Source: Oryzobacter faecalis
GTDB taxonomy: Bacteria > Actinomycetota > Actinomycetes > Actinomycetales > Dermatophilaceae
Assembly (NCBI RefSeq): GCF_046764005.1
Contig: NZ_JBKOFW010000002.1
Coordinates: 310,001 to 374,000 of the forward strand
Length of the DNA: 64,000 bases
Direction: 5' to 3'
A model generated the notes under the pieces. The model was not told where the DNA came from. It saw only the letters and a list, made by a program, of their open reading frames with translations, and did no database searches. This document shows positions 50,469 through 59,209 of this stretch, one piece after another. Position 1 is the first letter of the stretch, and each line of letters opens with the position of its first letter. The position numbers and the translations under genes were made by a program.

Positions 50469-51653
50469 TCAGTGGCTGCGCTTGGCGAGGGCCACGGCGT
50501 CGAGCCGGGCGCCGAGCTCGGCGGGGGTGAGCCGCGCGGCGAGCGCCTCTCGGACGTGGTCGGCCTGGCTCGCGGGCGTCATCCCGTCCAGTGGAGGGTC
50601 GCGGTCGAGGTTGGTCGGGAAGGCGTACCCCTCGGCCGAGGCCGCCACGGCGTGGTCGAGGTGGGCGGGCGCCATCCCGGCCTCGGCGGCGGCGAGCAGC
50701 GCCGGGTAGACGGCCCGGACCACGCGGTCGCGGTCGACCGTCTCCATCGCCCGTCCGAACGCCGAGGAGATCTGCAGCAGGTTGGCGGTGCGGCGGACGT
50801 CGGTCGTGTGGTTCGAGCCCGCGGCGTGGAACAGGGCCGGGTTGAAGAAGACGGCGTCGCCCGTGCGCAGGGGCAGCTGGACGTGGTGGTCGACGAAGTG
50901 CGCCTGGAACTCCTCGAGCCAGTAGGCCAGGTAGCCGTGCGCGTACTTCTGGCTGTGGGGGAGGTAGAGGGTCGGGCCGGTCTCGACCGGCATGTCGCAG
51001 TGCGCGACGGCGCCTTGGAGGGTGAGCAGCGGCGAGACGTCGTGGACGCGTGCGGGGTAGCGGCCGGTGACCTCGGGTGACTGGAAGCCGAGGTGGTAGT
51101 CGCGGTGCACCGTCTGGCCGGCGCCGCCCGGGTTGACGACGTTGACCTGGCTGGTCACCTGGTAGCCCGGGCCGAGCCACGCCTCGGCAGCGAGGGCGAG
51201 CAGGTCGTTGGCGTAGTAGGCGACGAAGGCGTCGGGGTCGGCGACGGCGACCTTCTCCAGGGCGTTCCAGACGCGGTCGTTGGCGCCGGGCTGCGCGAAG
51301 TGGTCGCCCGCGGTGCGGCCGGCCGCCTTCTCGGCGGCGATGACCTCCTCGAAGACGGCGGTCACCCGGTCGACGACGGCCGGCTCGAACGCGCCGGCGA
51401 GGACGACGATCCCGGGGCCGTCGGCGAGGGCGCCCGCCAGCTCGGCCCGAAGCGCGTCGGCGGCCTCGGGGACGTCGAGCAGCGCTCGGACGCTCGCGGC
51501 CTCGTACACGAGGACGCCCTGCTCCACCCGGTCGGCGTGGGGGAAGGCGGTGGCGTCGGTCGGCTCGTCGAGGACGGCGAGGAGGTCCTCGAGGCGGCAG
51601 TCCTCCCGGCGCCGGAAGCCGGGCGTCGTCGTGCGTGCGGTGGTGCTGGTCAC
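50469..51653 (-). CDS. Phytanoyl-CoA dioxygenase (PhyH) family protein
   Basis: 394 residues from GTG at 51653 (GAGGAG about 10 bases upstream). An Fe(II)/2-oxoglutarate dioxygenase fold. The metal triad is His and Asp of HRDYHLGF and the distal His in LFHAAGSN, and an Arg for 2-oxoglutarate is likely in TDVRRTANLL. The family hydroxylates lipids and small metabolites; substrate unknown. It is next to but convergent with the inositol operon, and no partner gene shares its strand upstream. Confidence 0.85.
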   Translation of the reverse strand: MTSTTARTTTPGFRRREDCRLEDLLAVLDEPTDATAFPHADRVEQGVLVYEAASVRALLDVPEAADALRAELAGALADGPGIVVLAGAFEPAVVDRVTAVFEEVIAAEKAAGRTAGDHFAQPGANDRVWNALEKVAVADPDAFVAYYANDLLALAAEAWLGPGYQVTSQVNVVNPGGAGQTVHRDYHLGFQSPEVTGRYPARVHDVSPLLTLQGAVAHCDMPVETGPTLYLPHSQKYAHGYLAYWLEEFQAHFVDHHVQLPLRTGDAVFFNPALFHAAGSNHTTDVRRTANLLQISSAFGRAMETVDRDRVVRAVYPALLAAAEAGMAPAHLDHAVAASAEGYAFPTNLDRDPPLDGMTPASQADHVREALAARLTPAELGARLDAVALAKRSH

Positions 51654-51762
51654 GGGGTCTGCTCCTCGGGGGCGTCGGTGGTCGTGCGGGGTCCCAGCAT
51701 CCGCCCGTGGGCCGAGATCGACCAAGAGCCCGCGCGACGCCATCGGCGCCACGGGCCGACGG

Positions 51763-52368
51763 TCAGGTGCGGCCGAAGTCCTGGGTCCAGTACGTGCCGT
51801 AGGTGCCGCCCTTGCCGATGCCCACGCCGATGGCGCGGCTGGCGCAGTTGAGGATGTTGGCCCGGTGTCCGCTGCTGTTCATCCAAGCCGTCATGACGGC
51901 CGCGGGGGTCGAGTAGCCGGCGGCGATGTTCTCACCGCTGCCGGCGGTGTACCCCTGAGCCTGGATCCGCTGGATCCACGTGCGCCCGTCGAGCGAGGTG
52001 TGGCTGAAGTAGTCCTGGCGCGCCATGTCCTCGCTGTGCAGCCGCGCGGCCGTGGCGAGGCGGCTGTCGGAGCGCAGGGCCACGCAGCCCACCTTCGCGC
52101 GCTCGACGTTGACGAGCCGGACGACCTCGGCCGCGACCGGGTCTCCGGTCCGGGCGACGCGGACGCGCCCCCCGGGTGAGACCGCGGTCGTGCCGACCAG
52201 CCGCGTCGACGAGGGCGCCCAGCGCGGCGGGCCGTCGCCGGTGCCACGGGCGGGCGCGGCGCCGGCTGGCGAGGCGGTGGCACCGGTCGCGGCCAGCACG
52301 GCAGCCGCCAGGGCGGCGGCCGCGAGGAGGCGCGCGCGGGACGTCATCGGGACGGGGGAGGGGGTCAT
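51763..52368 (-). CDS. Secreted CAP-domain (SCP/YkwD-like) protein
   Basis: 201 residues from ATG at 52368; ATG at 52347 is also possible. An Ala-rich signal peptide (SRARLLAAAALAAAVLAATG) precedes a short linker and a CAP domain with LVNVERAKVGCVAL, ARLHSEDMARQDYFSH, GENIAAGY, WMNSSGHRANIL and a GTYWTQDFGR end. The His/Glu quartet of CAP domains is intact. Two Cys may form a disulfide. Function unknown; bacterial CAP proteins are secreted and often stress-linked. Confidence 0.9.
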   Translation of the reverse strand: MTPSPVPMTSRARLLAAAALAAAVLAATGATASPAGAAPARGTGDGPPRWAPSSTRLVGTTAVSPGGRVRVARTGDPVAAEVVRLVNVERAKVGCVALRSDSRLATAARLHSEDMARQDYFSHTSLDGRTWIQRIQAQGYTAGSGENIAAGYSTPAAVMTAWMNSSGHRANILNCASRAIGVGIGKGGTYGTYWTQDFGRT

Positions 52369-52425
52369 CACGGGTCCATCGGGGTCGGGCGGTCGGTGCA
52401 CCCCTGCGGCGACGACGGTACGTGG

Positions 52426-52467
52426 CGGCGCCGCCCTCCCACCGTCGGATCGGGGAGGGCGGCGCCG
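52426..52467. terminator. Terminator of the desaturase operon
   Basis: A 15-bp perfect stem (CGGCGCCGCCCTCCC and complement) with a 12-base loop, 29 bp beyond the desaturase stop. Confidence 0.8.
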
Positions 52468-52495
52468 TTCGGAGGAGACGGTCTGGCCGAAGGGC

Positions 52496-53794
52496 TCAGA
52501 AGCGGCCGAGCGACCTCTTGCGCCACGCCTTCTTGGCGGCGAGCCGGATGATGTCGCGGCGCCGGCGGCCCTCGACCTTGTTGGGGAGGGAGAGCTCGAC
52601 GACCTTCCAGTACACCGACGCGGCCTGCTTGCCGAGCGACCCGGTGACGTACGGCAGGTCGTGGCGCTCCATGAGGTCGCGGACCCGCGGGGCGATCTCG
52701 GCGTAGCGGTTGCTCGGCATGTCCGGGAACAGGTGGTGCTCGATCTGGTGGCTGAGGTTGCCGGTCATGACGTGCATGGCCTTGGACCCGCTGATGTTCC
52801 CCGAACCGAGCATCTGGCGCAGGTACCACTCACCGCGCGTCTCGCCGTCGATCGAGGTCTTCTCGAAGGTCGCGATGCCGGGCGGGAAGTGGCCGCAGAT
52901 GATGACGGTGTTCGTCCACACGTTGCGCACGAGGTTGGCGACGAGGTTCGCGGTGAGGGTCGTGCGGGCCGAGCCGGTGACGGCCGACAGGGCCGGGTGG
53001 ACGACGTAGTCCTTGGTGGCCTGGCGCTTGATCTTCGCGACGACCTCCTTGGCGTCGGCGTGGAACTTCGCCTTCTCCTCCTCGCTCATCCGGTGCTTCT
53101 TGGCGAGGTAGCCGCCGAGCTCGAGGTCGTAGGCGGCGATCGAGTACTCGAAGAGCAGGGCGTTGCCCACGTGCCAGATCGGCTGGAAGAGGTAGAACAG
53201 GCTCCACCGCTGGTCCTCGTCGACCCGCAGGATGCCGTAGCCGAGGTCGTTGTCGCGGCCGAGGACGTTGGTGAACGTGTGGTGGATCTCGTTGTGGCTG
53301 TGCTTCCACTGCGAGCTGGGCGAGGCGTTGTCCCACTCCCACGCGGTCGAGTGGATCTTCGGGTCACGCATCCAGTCCCACTGGCCGTGCATGACGTTGT
53401 GGCCGATCTCCATGTTCTCGAGGATCTTGGCGACCGACAGGCCGGCCGTGCCGATCCACCAGGCCGGGCGGACGCCCTTGACCTTGACGTTGCTGAAGAG
53501 GAGGACGGCGCGCGAGCCCATCTCGAGGTAGCGCTGGGCCTTGATGACCTTGCGGATGTAGGCGGCGTCCCGGGCACCGCGGCTGTCCATGACCTCCTTG
53601 CGCAGGGCGTCGAGCTCGTGGCCGATGCCCTCGATCTGCTCGGGGGTCAGGTGCGCGGCGGGGTTGGGCCGGCCGGACTTCTTCAGGGCGGGACGCTGCG
53701 GGCGCGGGGCGTCGGACTCCACGCGCAGGCGGGGGTTGATGCCCTGCGGCTTCGTGGAGCCGTGGGCCGGGGTGCGCTCGGGGGCGAGGGTCAT
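52496..53794 (-). CDS. desA3: Membrane fatty-acid/acyl-CoA desaturase (DesA3-like)
   Basis: 432 residues, close to M. tuberculosis DesA3. A di-iron delta-9 desaturase. Three His boxes are HNVMH, HNEIHH and HQIEHHLFPDMPSNRY. Hydrophobic segments lie around residues 95-115 and 245-290. ATG at 53794 has GGAAGGA upstream. It follows the reductase by 51 bp, mirroring the Rv3230c-Rv3229c pair, where the reductase supplies electrons. Likely controlled by the double operator at 55023. Confidence 0.93.
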   Translation of the reverse strand: MTLAPERTPAHGSTKPQGINPRLRVESDAPRPQRPALKKSGRPNPAAHLTPEQIEGIGHELDALRKEVMDSRGARDAAYIRKVIKAQRYLEMGSRAVLLFSNVKVKGVRPAWWIGTAGLSVAKILENMEIGHNVMHGQWDWMRDPKIHSTAWEWDNASPSSQWKHSHNEIHHTFTNVLGRDNDLGYGILRVDEDQRWSLFYLFQPIWHVGNALLFEYSIAAYDLELGGYLAKKHRMSEEEKAKFHADAKEVVAKIKRQATKDYVVHPALSAVTGSARTTLTANLVANLVRNVWTNTVIICGHFPPGIATFEKTSIDGETRGEWYLRQMLGSGNISGSKAMHVMTGNLSHQIEHHLFPDMPSNRYAEIAPRVRDLMERHDLPYVTGSLGKQAASVYWKVVELSLPNKVEGRRRRDIIRLAAKKAWRKRSLGRF

Positions 53795-53845
53795 GGTGAC
53801 GTCCTTCCGGTGGTGGTCGGGCGGGTCGGTCGCTGTCGGGGTCGG

Positions 53846-55006
53846 TCAGAGCTCGAGGTGGCAGGAGCCGGCGGCGGCGTTGACGCAGGTCTGGACGGGC
53901 AGGGTCGCGTCGTCCTCGACGACGGTGACCTCGCCGGTGCGCAGGTCGCGGACGGCGCCGGACCGCATGGTGACGACGCAGCCGAAGCAGATGCCCATGC
54001 GGCACCCGCTCGGCATGAGGACGCCGGCCTCCTCGCCGGCGTCGAGGATCGGGGTCGCGCCGTCGGCCTCGACGACGCGGTCGCTGCGCAGGAAGGTCAC
54101 GGTGCCGCCCTCGCCCGCCTCGACGACGGTGGGGCGGAAGCGCTCGGTGTGCAGGCGGTCGGCGACGCCGGCGGCCTCCCAGTGCGCCTCGGCGGCGTCG
54201 AGCAGGCCGGTGGGCCCGCACAGCCAGGTCTCGCGCTCGCGCCAGTCGGGGACCAGGGCGTCGAGGCGGGAGAGGTGGAGGACGCCGTCGTCCTCGTCGA
54301 CGTTGAGGCGCAGGTCGAGGCGGCCGGTGGCGGCGTGCTCGAGCAGCTCGTCGGCGAAGATGACGTCGGCGGCGGTGGGCGCGCAGTGGACGTGGGCGAC
54401 GTCCTCGAGCTCGTCAAGGTGGTTGCGCAGCATCCCCATGACGGGCGTGACGCCGCTGCCGGCGGTGAGAAAGAGGACCTTCGCCGGCGCGGGGGTCGGG
54501 AGGGTGAAGTCGCCCGTCGCCTGGTCGAGCATGACGAGGGTGCCGGGGGCGGTGTTGCGGACGAGGTGGGTGCTGACCTTGCCCCCCGGGATCGCCTTGG
54601 TCGTGATGGCGATGCAGCCGGCCGGAATGCCCGCGGCGGGCGAGCCGTCGGCGCGGTGGGTGAGGCTGTACGCGCGCCAGTGGCGCACGCCCTCGATGTC
54701 GACGCCGATGCGCACGTACTGACCGGGGACGTGCCCGAGCCAGCCGCGCCCGGGACGGATGACGACGGTCGCGGCGTCGGCGGTCTCGGGGCGGACCTCG
54801 ACGATGCGGCCGCGCAGGTCGGCGCCGGCGCGCATCGGGTCGATGAGGTCCAGGTAGTCGCTGGGGACCAGCGGGGTGGCGAGGAGCTCGGCCACCCGGC
54901 GGGCGCCGCGCAGGGCCCCGCCCAGGGGGCCGGGGGTGTGCGCCCCGAGCCGCGCGCGCGGCGCCGGGGGCGTCGTGGTCGGTCGGTCGATGGAAGGTGC
55001 GCTCAC
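53846..55006 (-). CDS. Ferredoxin-NADP reductase-type electron donor for the desaturase
   Basis: 386 residues from GTG at 55006. A FAD domain (PGQYVRIGVDIEGVRHWRAYSL), an NAD(P) domain (VLFLTAGSGVTPVMGMLRNHL, CGPTGLLDAAEAHW) and a C-terminal plant-type ferredoxin domain (CRMGICFGC, VQTCVNAAAG), with four Cys for [2Fe-2S]. The layout matches Rv3230c, the partner of DesA3. First gene of a two-gene operon. Its start lies 16 bp from the operator half-sites, so the message may have a short leader. Confidence 0.93.
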   Translation of the reverse strand: MSAPSIDRPTTTPPAPRARLGAHTPGPLGGALRGARRVAELLATPLVPSDYLDLIDPMRAGADLRGRIVEVRPETADAATVVIRPGRGWLGHVPGQYVRIGVDIEGVRHWRAYSLTHRADGSPAAGIPAGCIAITTKAIPGGKVSTHLVRNTAPGTLVMLDQATGDFTLPTPAPAKVLFLTAGSGVTPVMGMLRNHLDELEDVAHVHCAPTAADVIFADELLEHAATGRLDLRLNVDEDDGVLHLSRLDALVPDWRERETWLCGPTGLLDAAEAHWEAAGVADRLHTERFRPTVVEAGEGGTVTFLRSDRVVEADGATPILDAGEEAGVLMPSGCRMGICFGCVVTMRSGAVRDLRTGEVTVVEDDATLPVQTCVNAAAGSCHLEL

Positions 55007-55022
55007 ATACGCGAGCGTAACC

Positions 55023-55050
55023 TACGTTTCCGTAACTTACGCAAACGTAA
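55023..55050. promoter_or_regulatory. Double palindromic operator of the desaturase operon
   Basis: TACG-TTTC-CGTA (55023-55034) and TTACG-CAAA-CGTAA (55037-55050), centres about 15 bp apart, lie 17-44 bp upstream of the reductase start. The pattern suits a TetR-type dimer pair of the lipid-desaturation kind; the regulator gene is not in this window. Confidence 0.6.
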
Positions 55051-55074
55051 CCAAGTCTCTTCTCAGGACGAGGG

Positions 55075-55163
55075 AACTTTTTCGCCTGATGCCGGAACCT
55101 TCGGCGGGGCACCCCGAATGTCGGGGTGCCCCACCGAACCTTCTGGCATCAGGCGGGAAAGTT
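55075..55163. repeat. 89-bp long imperfect palindrome
   Basis: Arms of 43 bases (55075-55117 and 55121-55163) with six mismatches, several of them G-U compatible in RNA, around a 3-base centre. The core GGGGCACCCCGA pairs exactly. It lies 13 bp beyond the ABC-ATPase stop and upstream of the reductase operator. It probably terminates the ABC operon, but the length and substitutions suggest a decaying palindromic element. Confidence 0.85.
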
Positions 55164-55175
55164 GAGGCGAGGGGG

Positions 55176-56855
55176 TCAGTGGTCGCCGGCCATGAGGCGG
55201 CCGATCTCGGTGCGGTCGGCCCCCTTGCCGGGCATCTCGGCGACGACCGTGCCGCCGTGGACGACGGCGATCCGGTCCGACAGCGAGAGGATCTCGTCGA
55301 GCTCGGCCGAGACGAGGAGGACGGCCGCCCCCGCGTCGCGCGCCTCGACGATCCGCCGGTGGATGAACTCGATCGACCCGACGTCGACACCACGGGTCGG
55401 CTGGGCCGCCATGAGCAGGCGCGGCTTGAACGACATCTCCCGCGCGACGACGACCTTCTGCTTGTTGCCGCCCGAGAGCGACCCCGCCGACTGCCCGACG
55501 CCCGAGGACCTGATGTCGAACTCGGTGCGCAGCGCCTCGGCGTTCTCGCGGACCGCGTCGAACTGGCGCACGCCGTTCCTCGAGTACGGCGGCTGGTCGA
55601 ACTCGTTGAGGACGAGGTTGTCGGCGATCGAGTACGACGCGACGAGCCCGTGCTTCTCCCGGTCCTCGGGCACGTGCCCGACGCCCGCGTGGTGCGTCTG
55701 GTGAGGGTTGGCCCGGGTGAGGTCGAGGTCGCCCAGGCGCATCGACCCGGACACGACCTTGCGCATCCCGGCGAGGGCCTCGACGAGCTCGCGCTGCCCG
55801 TTGCCCTCGACGCCGGCGACCCCGACGATCTCCCCGGCCCGGACCTCGAGGGAGAACCCGTTGACGGCCCCGAGGTCGCGGTCGTCCTTGACGTGGAGGT
55901 CGTCGATCGACAGGACGGTCTCGCCCGGCGAGGCGTCGGTCTTGTCGACGGACAGGACGACCTCGCGCCCGACCATCATCGTCGCGAGGCCGCGGGCGTC
56001 GGTGTCCTTGGTGGCGACCTCGCCGACGACCGCGCCCTGGCGCAGGACGTAGACGCGGTCGGCCACGGCGAGCACCTCACGGAGCTTGTGGGTGATGAAG
56101 ACGATCGACGTCCCGGAGTTCGCGAGCTCCTTCATCACCGCGAGCAGCTCGTCGGTCTCCTGCGGGGTCAGCACCGCGGTCGGCTCGTCGAGGATGAGGA
56201 GGTCGACCTTGCGCGAGAGGGCCTTGAGGATCTCGACGCGCTGCTGCGTGCCGACGGGGAGGTCCTCGACCTCGGTGTCCGGGTCGACGGAGAGCCCGTG
56301 CTTGGCGGACAGCGTCCGGACCATCTCGCGTGCGGCCGCGAGGTCGAGGACCTGGCCGCCCTTGACCGGCTCGTGCCCGAGCACCATGTTCTCGGCGACG
56401 GTCATGACGGGCACGAGCTGGAAGTGCTGGTGCACCATCCCGATGCCGCGGAGGATCGCGTCGCGCGGGTCCTTGATGGCCGTCGCGTCGCCCTTGATCG
56501 TCACCGTCCCGCTGTCGGGCGTGATGAGCCCGAAGATCTGGTTCACCAGTGTCGACTTGCCGGCGCCGTTCTCGCCGAGCAGCGCGACGATCTCACCGCG
56601 ACGCACGTGGAGGGTGATGTCGCGGTTGGCCCTGACCGGACCGAACGACTTCGACAGGCCCTCGATGTCGAGCAGCACCTCGCCGACGTTGCCCTCACCG
56701 AAGCCGGACTGCTCCGGCGGCAGCTCGAGGATCGCCTCGTTGGTCACCACGGCGGCGAGGTGCTCCTCGCTCGTGTCGAGGTGCGCCGCGACCGCGGCCT
56801 CGGGGTCCTGGTGGACGTCGGGGACCGCGGGCCCGTCGGGGGTCTGGTTGCTCAT
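55176..56855 (-). CDS. ABC transporter ATPase, BMP-type nucleoside uptake (double domain)
   Basis: 559 residues from ATG at 56855. Two ABC cassettes: the first has Walker A GENGAGKST and signature-like LPVGTQQRVEILKAL; the second has VAGVEGNGQRELVEAL and LSGGNKQKVVVARE. This is the NupO/YufO pattern of the BmpA-dependent purine nucleoside importers. The first 60 residues are an unusual Glu/Ala-rich extension. It is the last gene of the operon and its start overlaps the permease stop by one base. The usual family order places it after the binding protein. Confidence 0.92.
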   Translation of the reverse strand: MSNQTPDGPAVPDVHQDPEAAVAAHLDTSEEHLAAVVTNEAILELPPEQSGFGEGNVGEVLLDIEGLSKSFGPVRANRDITLHVRRGEIVALLGENGAGKSTLVNQIFGLITPDSGTVTIKGDATAIKDPRDAILRGIGMVHQHFQLVPVMTVAENMVLGHEPVKGGQVLDLAAAREMVRTLSAKHGLSVDPDTEVEDLPVGTQQRVEILKALSRKVDLLILDEPTAVLTPQETDELLAVMKELANSGTSIVFITHKLREVLAVADRVYVLRQGAVVGEVATKDTDARGLATMMVGREVVLSVDKTDASPGETVLSIDDLHVKDDRDLGAVNGFSLEVRAGEIVGVAGVEGNGQRELVEALAGMRKVVSGSMRLGDLDLTRANPHQTHHAGVGHVPEDREKHGLVASYSIADNLVLNEFDQPPYSRNGVRQFDAVRENAEALRTEFDIRSSGVGQSAGSLSGGNKQKVVVAREMSFKPRLLMAAQPTRGVDVGSIEFIHRRIVEARDAGAAVLLVSAELDEILSLSDRIAVVHGGTVVAEMPGKGADRTEIGRLMAGDH

Positions 56856-57895
56856 CACTGGTCCTTCTTCACGTAGGGCTGCCCGACCGCACCCGGCGCC
56901 CGGACCCGGCCGGCGGCGACCGCGAGGACGACGAGGGTGGCGACGTAGGGCAACGTCCCGAGGATCTGCGGGGCGGTGACCATGGAGGCGATGCCGTGGA
57001 AGAACCCGCTCCCCTCCTCCTGGCCGAGCCCGGACTGCTGCAGCTGGGAGGCCACCGCGTTGACGAAGCCGAAGAACAGCGCCATCGCGAACGCGCGCAG
57101 CGGGCGCCACGCACCCATGATCATGATGGCGAGGGCGAGGAAGCCGCGGCCGGCGGTGATGCCGCGCTCGAAGGAGCTCGACGCGTCCATCGACAGGTAG
57201 ACGCCCGCGAGCCCGGCCAGCGACCCGGCGAGGGTGACGTTGAGCATCCGCAGCCGCTCGACGTTGATGCCGGCGGTGTCGGCCGCCGAGGGGTACTCGC
57301 CGACCGCGCGGGTCCGCAGGCCCCACCGGGTGTGGAACAGGCCCAGGTGCACGACGACCGCCGCGATGATCGCGACGAGGGCGATGACGCTGCGCCCGCT
57401 GAAGAACGTCTCGCCGAGGAGCGGGATCTCCTTGAGCACCGGGATGTCGAGGTTCGGGATGACCCCGGGGAGGATCTCGCCCGACACGAGGTAGAAGGAG
57501 GTCAGGCCGGTGGCGATGATGTTGAGGACGACACCGGCGATGATCTGGTCCATCCGCCAGCGGACCGTCGTCCACGCGAGGAAGCCGCCGGCGATGAGGC
57601 CGGTGCCGATGCCGGCGAGGACGCCGACGACCATCGACCCGCTGAACGCGGCGGCGAAGAAGCCGGCGAACGCGGCGAGGATCATCTGGCCCTCGATGCC
57701 GATGTTCACCACGCCGGAGCGCTCGCCGATGACGCCGACGAGGGCGGCGAGGACGAGGGGGATGGCGTACCCCCACGCGGCGCCGTACATCGACGGGGCG
57801 ATGTCGTTCTTGAGGAAGTAGAAGGCGTAGGCGGCGACGAGGACGGCGCCGGTGACGGCGAGCGTCGTGCGGTTCTTGGCGACCCAGGACCCCAT
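56855..57895 (-). CDS. ABC transporter permease, second (NupQ-like)
   Basis: 346 residues from ATG at 57895, one base after the stop of the upstream permease gene. About nine membrane helices. The BPD_transp_2 motif appears around IGIEGQMILAAFAGFFAA and GAWRPLRAFAMALFFGFVNA. The protein forms a heterodimer with the first permease. The first residues MGSWVAKNRTTLAVTGA are in the cytoplasm. Confidence 0.92.
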   Translation of the reverse strand: MGSWVAKNRTTLAVTGAVLVAAYAFYFLKNDIAPSMYGAAWGYAIPLVLAALVGVIGERSGVVNIGIEGQMILAAFAGFFAAAFSGSMVVGVLAGIGTGLIAGGFLAWTTVRWRMDQIIAGVVLNIIATGLTSFYLVSGEILPGVIPNLDIPVLKEIPLLGETFFSGRSVIALVAIIAAVVVHLGLFHTRWGLRTRAVGEYPSAADTAGINVERLRMLNVTLAGSLAGLAGVYLSMDASSSFERGITAGRGFLALAIMIMGAWRPLRAFAMALFFGFVNAVASQLQQSGLGQEEGSGFFHGIASMVTAPQILGTLPYVATLVVLAVAAGRVRAPGAVGQPYVKKDQ

Positions 57896-57896
57896 G

Positions 57897-59042
57897 TCAG
57901 CTCCCCCAGCTCGAGGTGGACACGGACACCTTGTCGGAGCGGCTGCGGAAGAGCCACTTGCCGAGGATGGGGATCGAGACCATGAGCAGGATGATCGCGA
58001 GGAGGACGTCGACGATCTCGGGTGCGATGCCGGTGTTGAACTGCAGGCCGGCGGCACCGGTGCGCAGGATCCCGACGAGGACCGCCGCGGGGATCGTCGC
58101 GAGCGGGTTGGCCCGGGCGAGCAGGGCGATGGTGATGCCGTCGAAGCCGAGCGTCCCGACGATGGCCGGCTCGTAGCGGTGCAGCGTGCCCTCGGCCTCG
58201 AGCGCACCACCGAGCCCGGCGAGCCCGGCGCCGAGCGCCATCGAGAGGATGACGATGCGGTTGATCGGGATCCCCGCGTAGCCGGCCGCGGCCTTGTTGG
58301 CGCCGACGGTGTTGAACTTGAAGCCGAGTGTCGTCCTCGACAGCATCCACCAGCACAGCACCGCGAGCGCGACGGCGATGACGAAGCCGATGGGGATGCC
58401 GACGACGGCACCGATGCGGGCGCCCTCGGGGATCTCCTCGGTCTGCGGGATGCCGCTGGTCTTCGACGACTCGGCCTCGAGGGGGCCGCTGACGACGAGC
58501 CAGAACGTCACGCCGGCGACGATGTAGTTGAGCATGATCGTCGAGATGACCTCGTGGACCCCGCGCCACGCCTTGAGGACGCCGACGATCCAGCCGACGA
58601 ACGCCCCGAACACCAGGCCCACGACCATCCCGAGGACCGCGCCGAGGACACCGGCGCCCCCGGCGAGGTAGGCGACCCAGGCGCCCATGATCGCCCCGGT
58701 GGCGAACTGGCCCTGACCGCCGATGTTGAACAGCCCGACGCGCAGCGGGAGGACGACCGCGAGCCCGGTGAGGACGAGCGGGGCCGTCTTCTGCAGGGTC
58801 CGGGTGAAGGCGCCGTCGACGACGAGCGCCTCGCGGACCAGCGTCTCGTAGGCGAACCAGGGGTTCACCCCTTGGTAGCGGATGAGCGCGGCACCGATGG
58901 CCAGCGAGATGACGAGGGCGACGACGATGACGACGGCGCTCTGGTGACCGATGAGGTAGGCGAGAAGCCCTCCGCGGTCCTGCTCCTGCGGAGGTGGGCT
59001 CGTCGGGGGTGGTGTCTTCTGCGCCGTGCTGGTCTCGGACAT
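57897..59042 (-). CDS. ABC transporter permease, first (NupP-like)
   Basis: 381 residues from ATG at 59042. A Pro-rich cytoplasmic N-terminus (residues 1-25), then roughly eight helices including FNIGGQGQFATGAIMGAWVAYLAGG and GFKFNTVGANKAAAGYAGIP, the family signature. It follows the lipoprotein gene by 167 bp that include a hairpin, so it may be made in smaller amount than the binding protein. Confidence 0.92.
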   Translation of the reverse strand: MSETSTAQKTPPPTSPPPQEQDRGGLLAYLIGHQSAVVIVVALVISLAIGAALIRYQGVNPWFAYETLVREALVVDGAFTRTLQKTAPLVLTGLAVVLPLRVGLFNIGGQGQFATGAIMGAWVAYLAGGAGVLGAVLGMVVGLVFGAFVGWIVGVLKAWRGVHEVISTIMLNYIVAGVTFWLVVSGPLEAESSKTSGIPQTEEIPEGARIGAVVGIPIGFVIAVALAVLCWWMLSRTTLGFKFNTVGANKAAAGYAGIPINRIVILSMALGAGLAGLGGALEAEGTLHRYEPAIVGTLGFDGITIALLARANPLATIPAAVLVGILRTGAAGLQFNTGIAPEIVDVLLAIILLMVSIPILGKWLFRSRSDKVSVSTSSWGS

Positions 59043-59123
59043 GGGTCTCCAATGGCTCGGGTGCCCACAGTCTGGCCCGGCGTGGCGGTGGGCGGTAGGG
59101 GTGCAGGCGGGGGGCGAAGCGAA

Positions 59124-59157
59124 GGGGCGGGCATCCGGTTCAAGGGATGCCCGCCCC
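59124..59157. terminator. Intra-operon hairpin after the BMP gene
   Basis: GGGGCGGGCATCC and its complement (13 bp) around an 8-base loop, between the binding-protein stop and the first permease start. A partial terminator or RNA stabiliser that would raise binding protein over permease. Confidence 0.65.
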
Positions 59158-59209
59158 CTCGAGGGTCAGGCGCTGGTCGTGGCGCTCACGCGCCGGTGGC
59201 CGACAGGCG

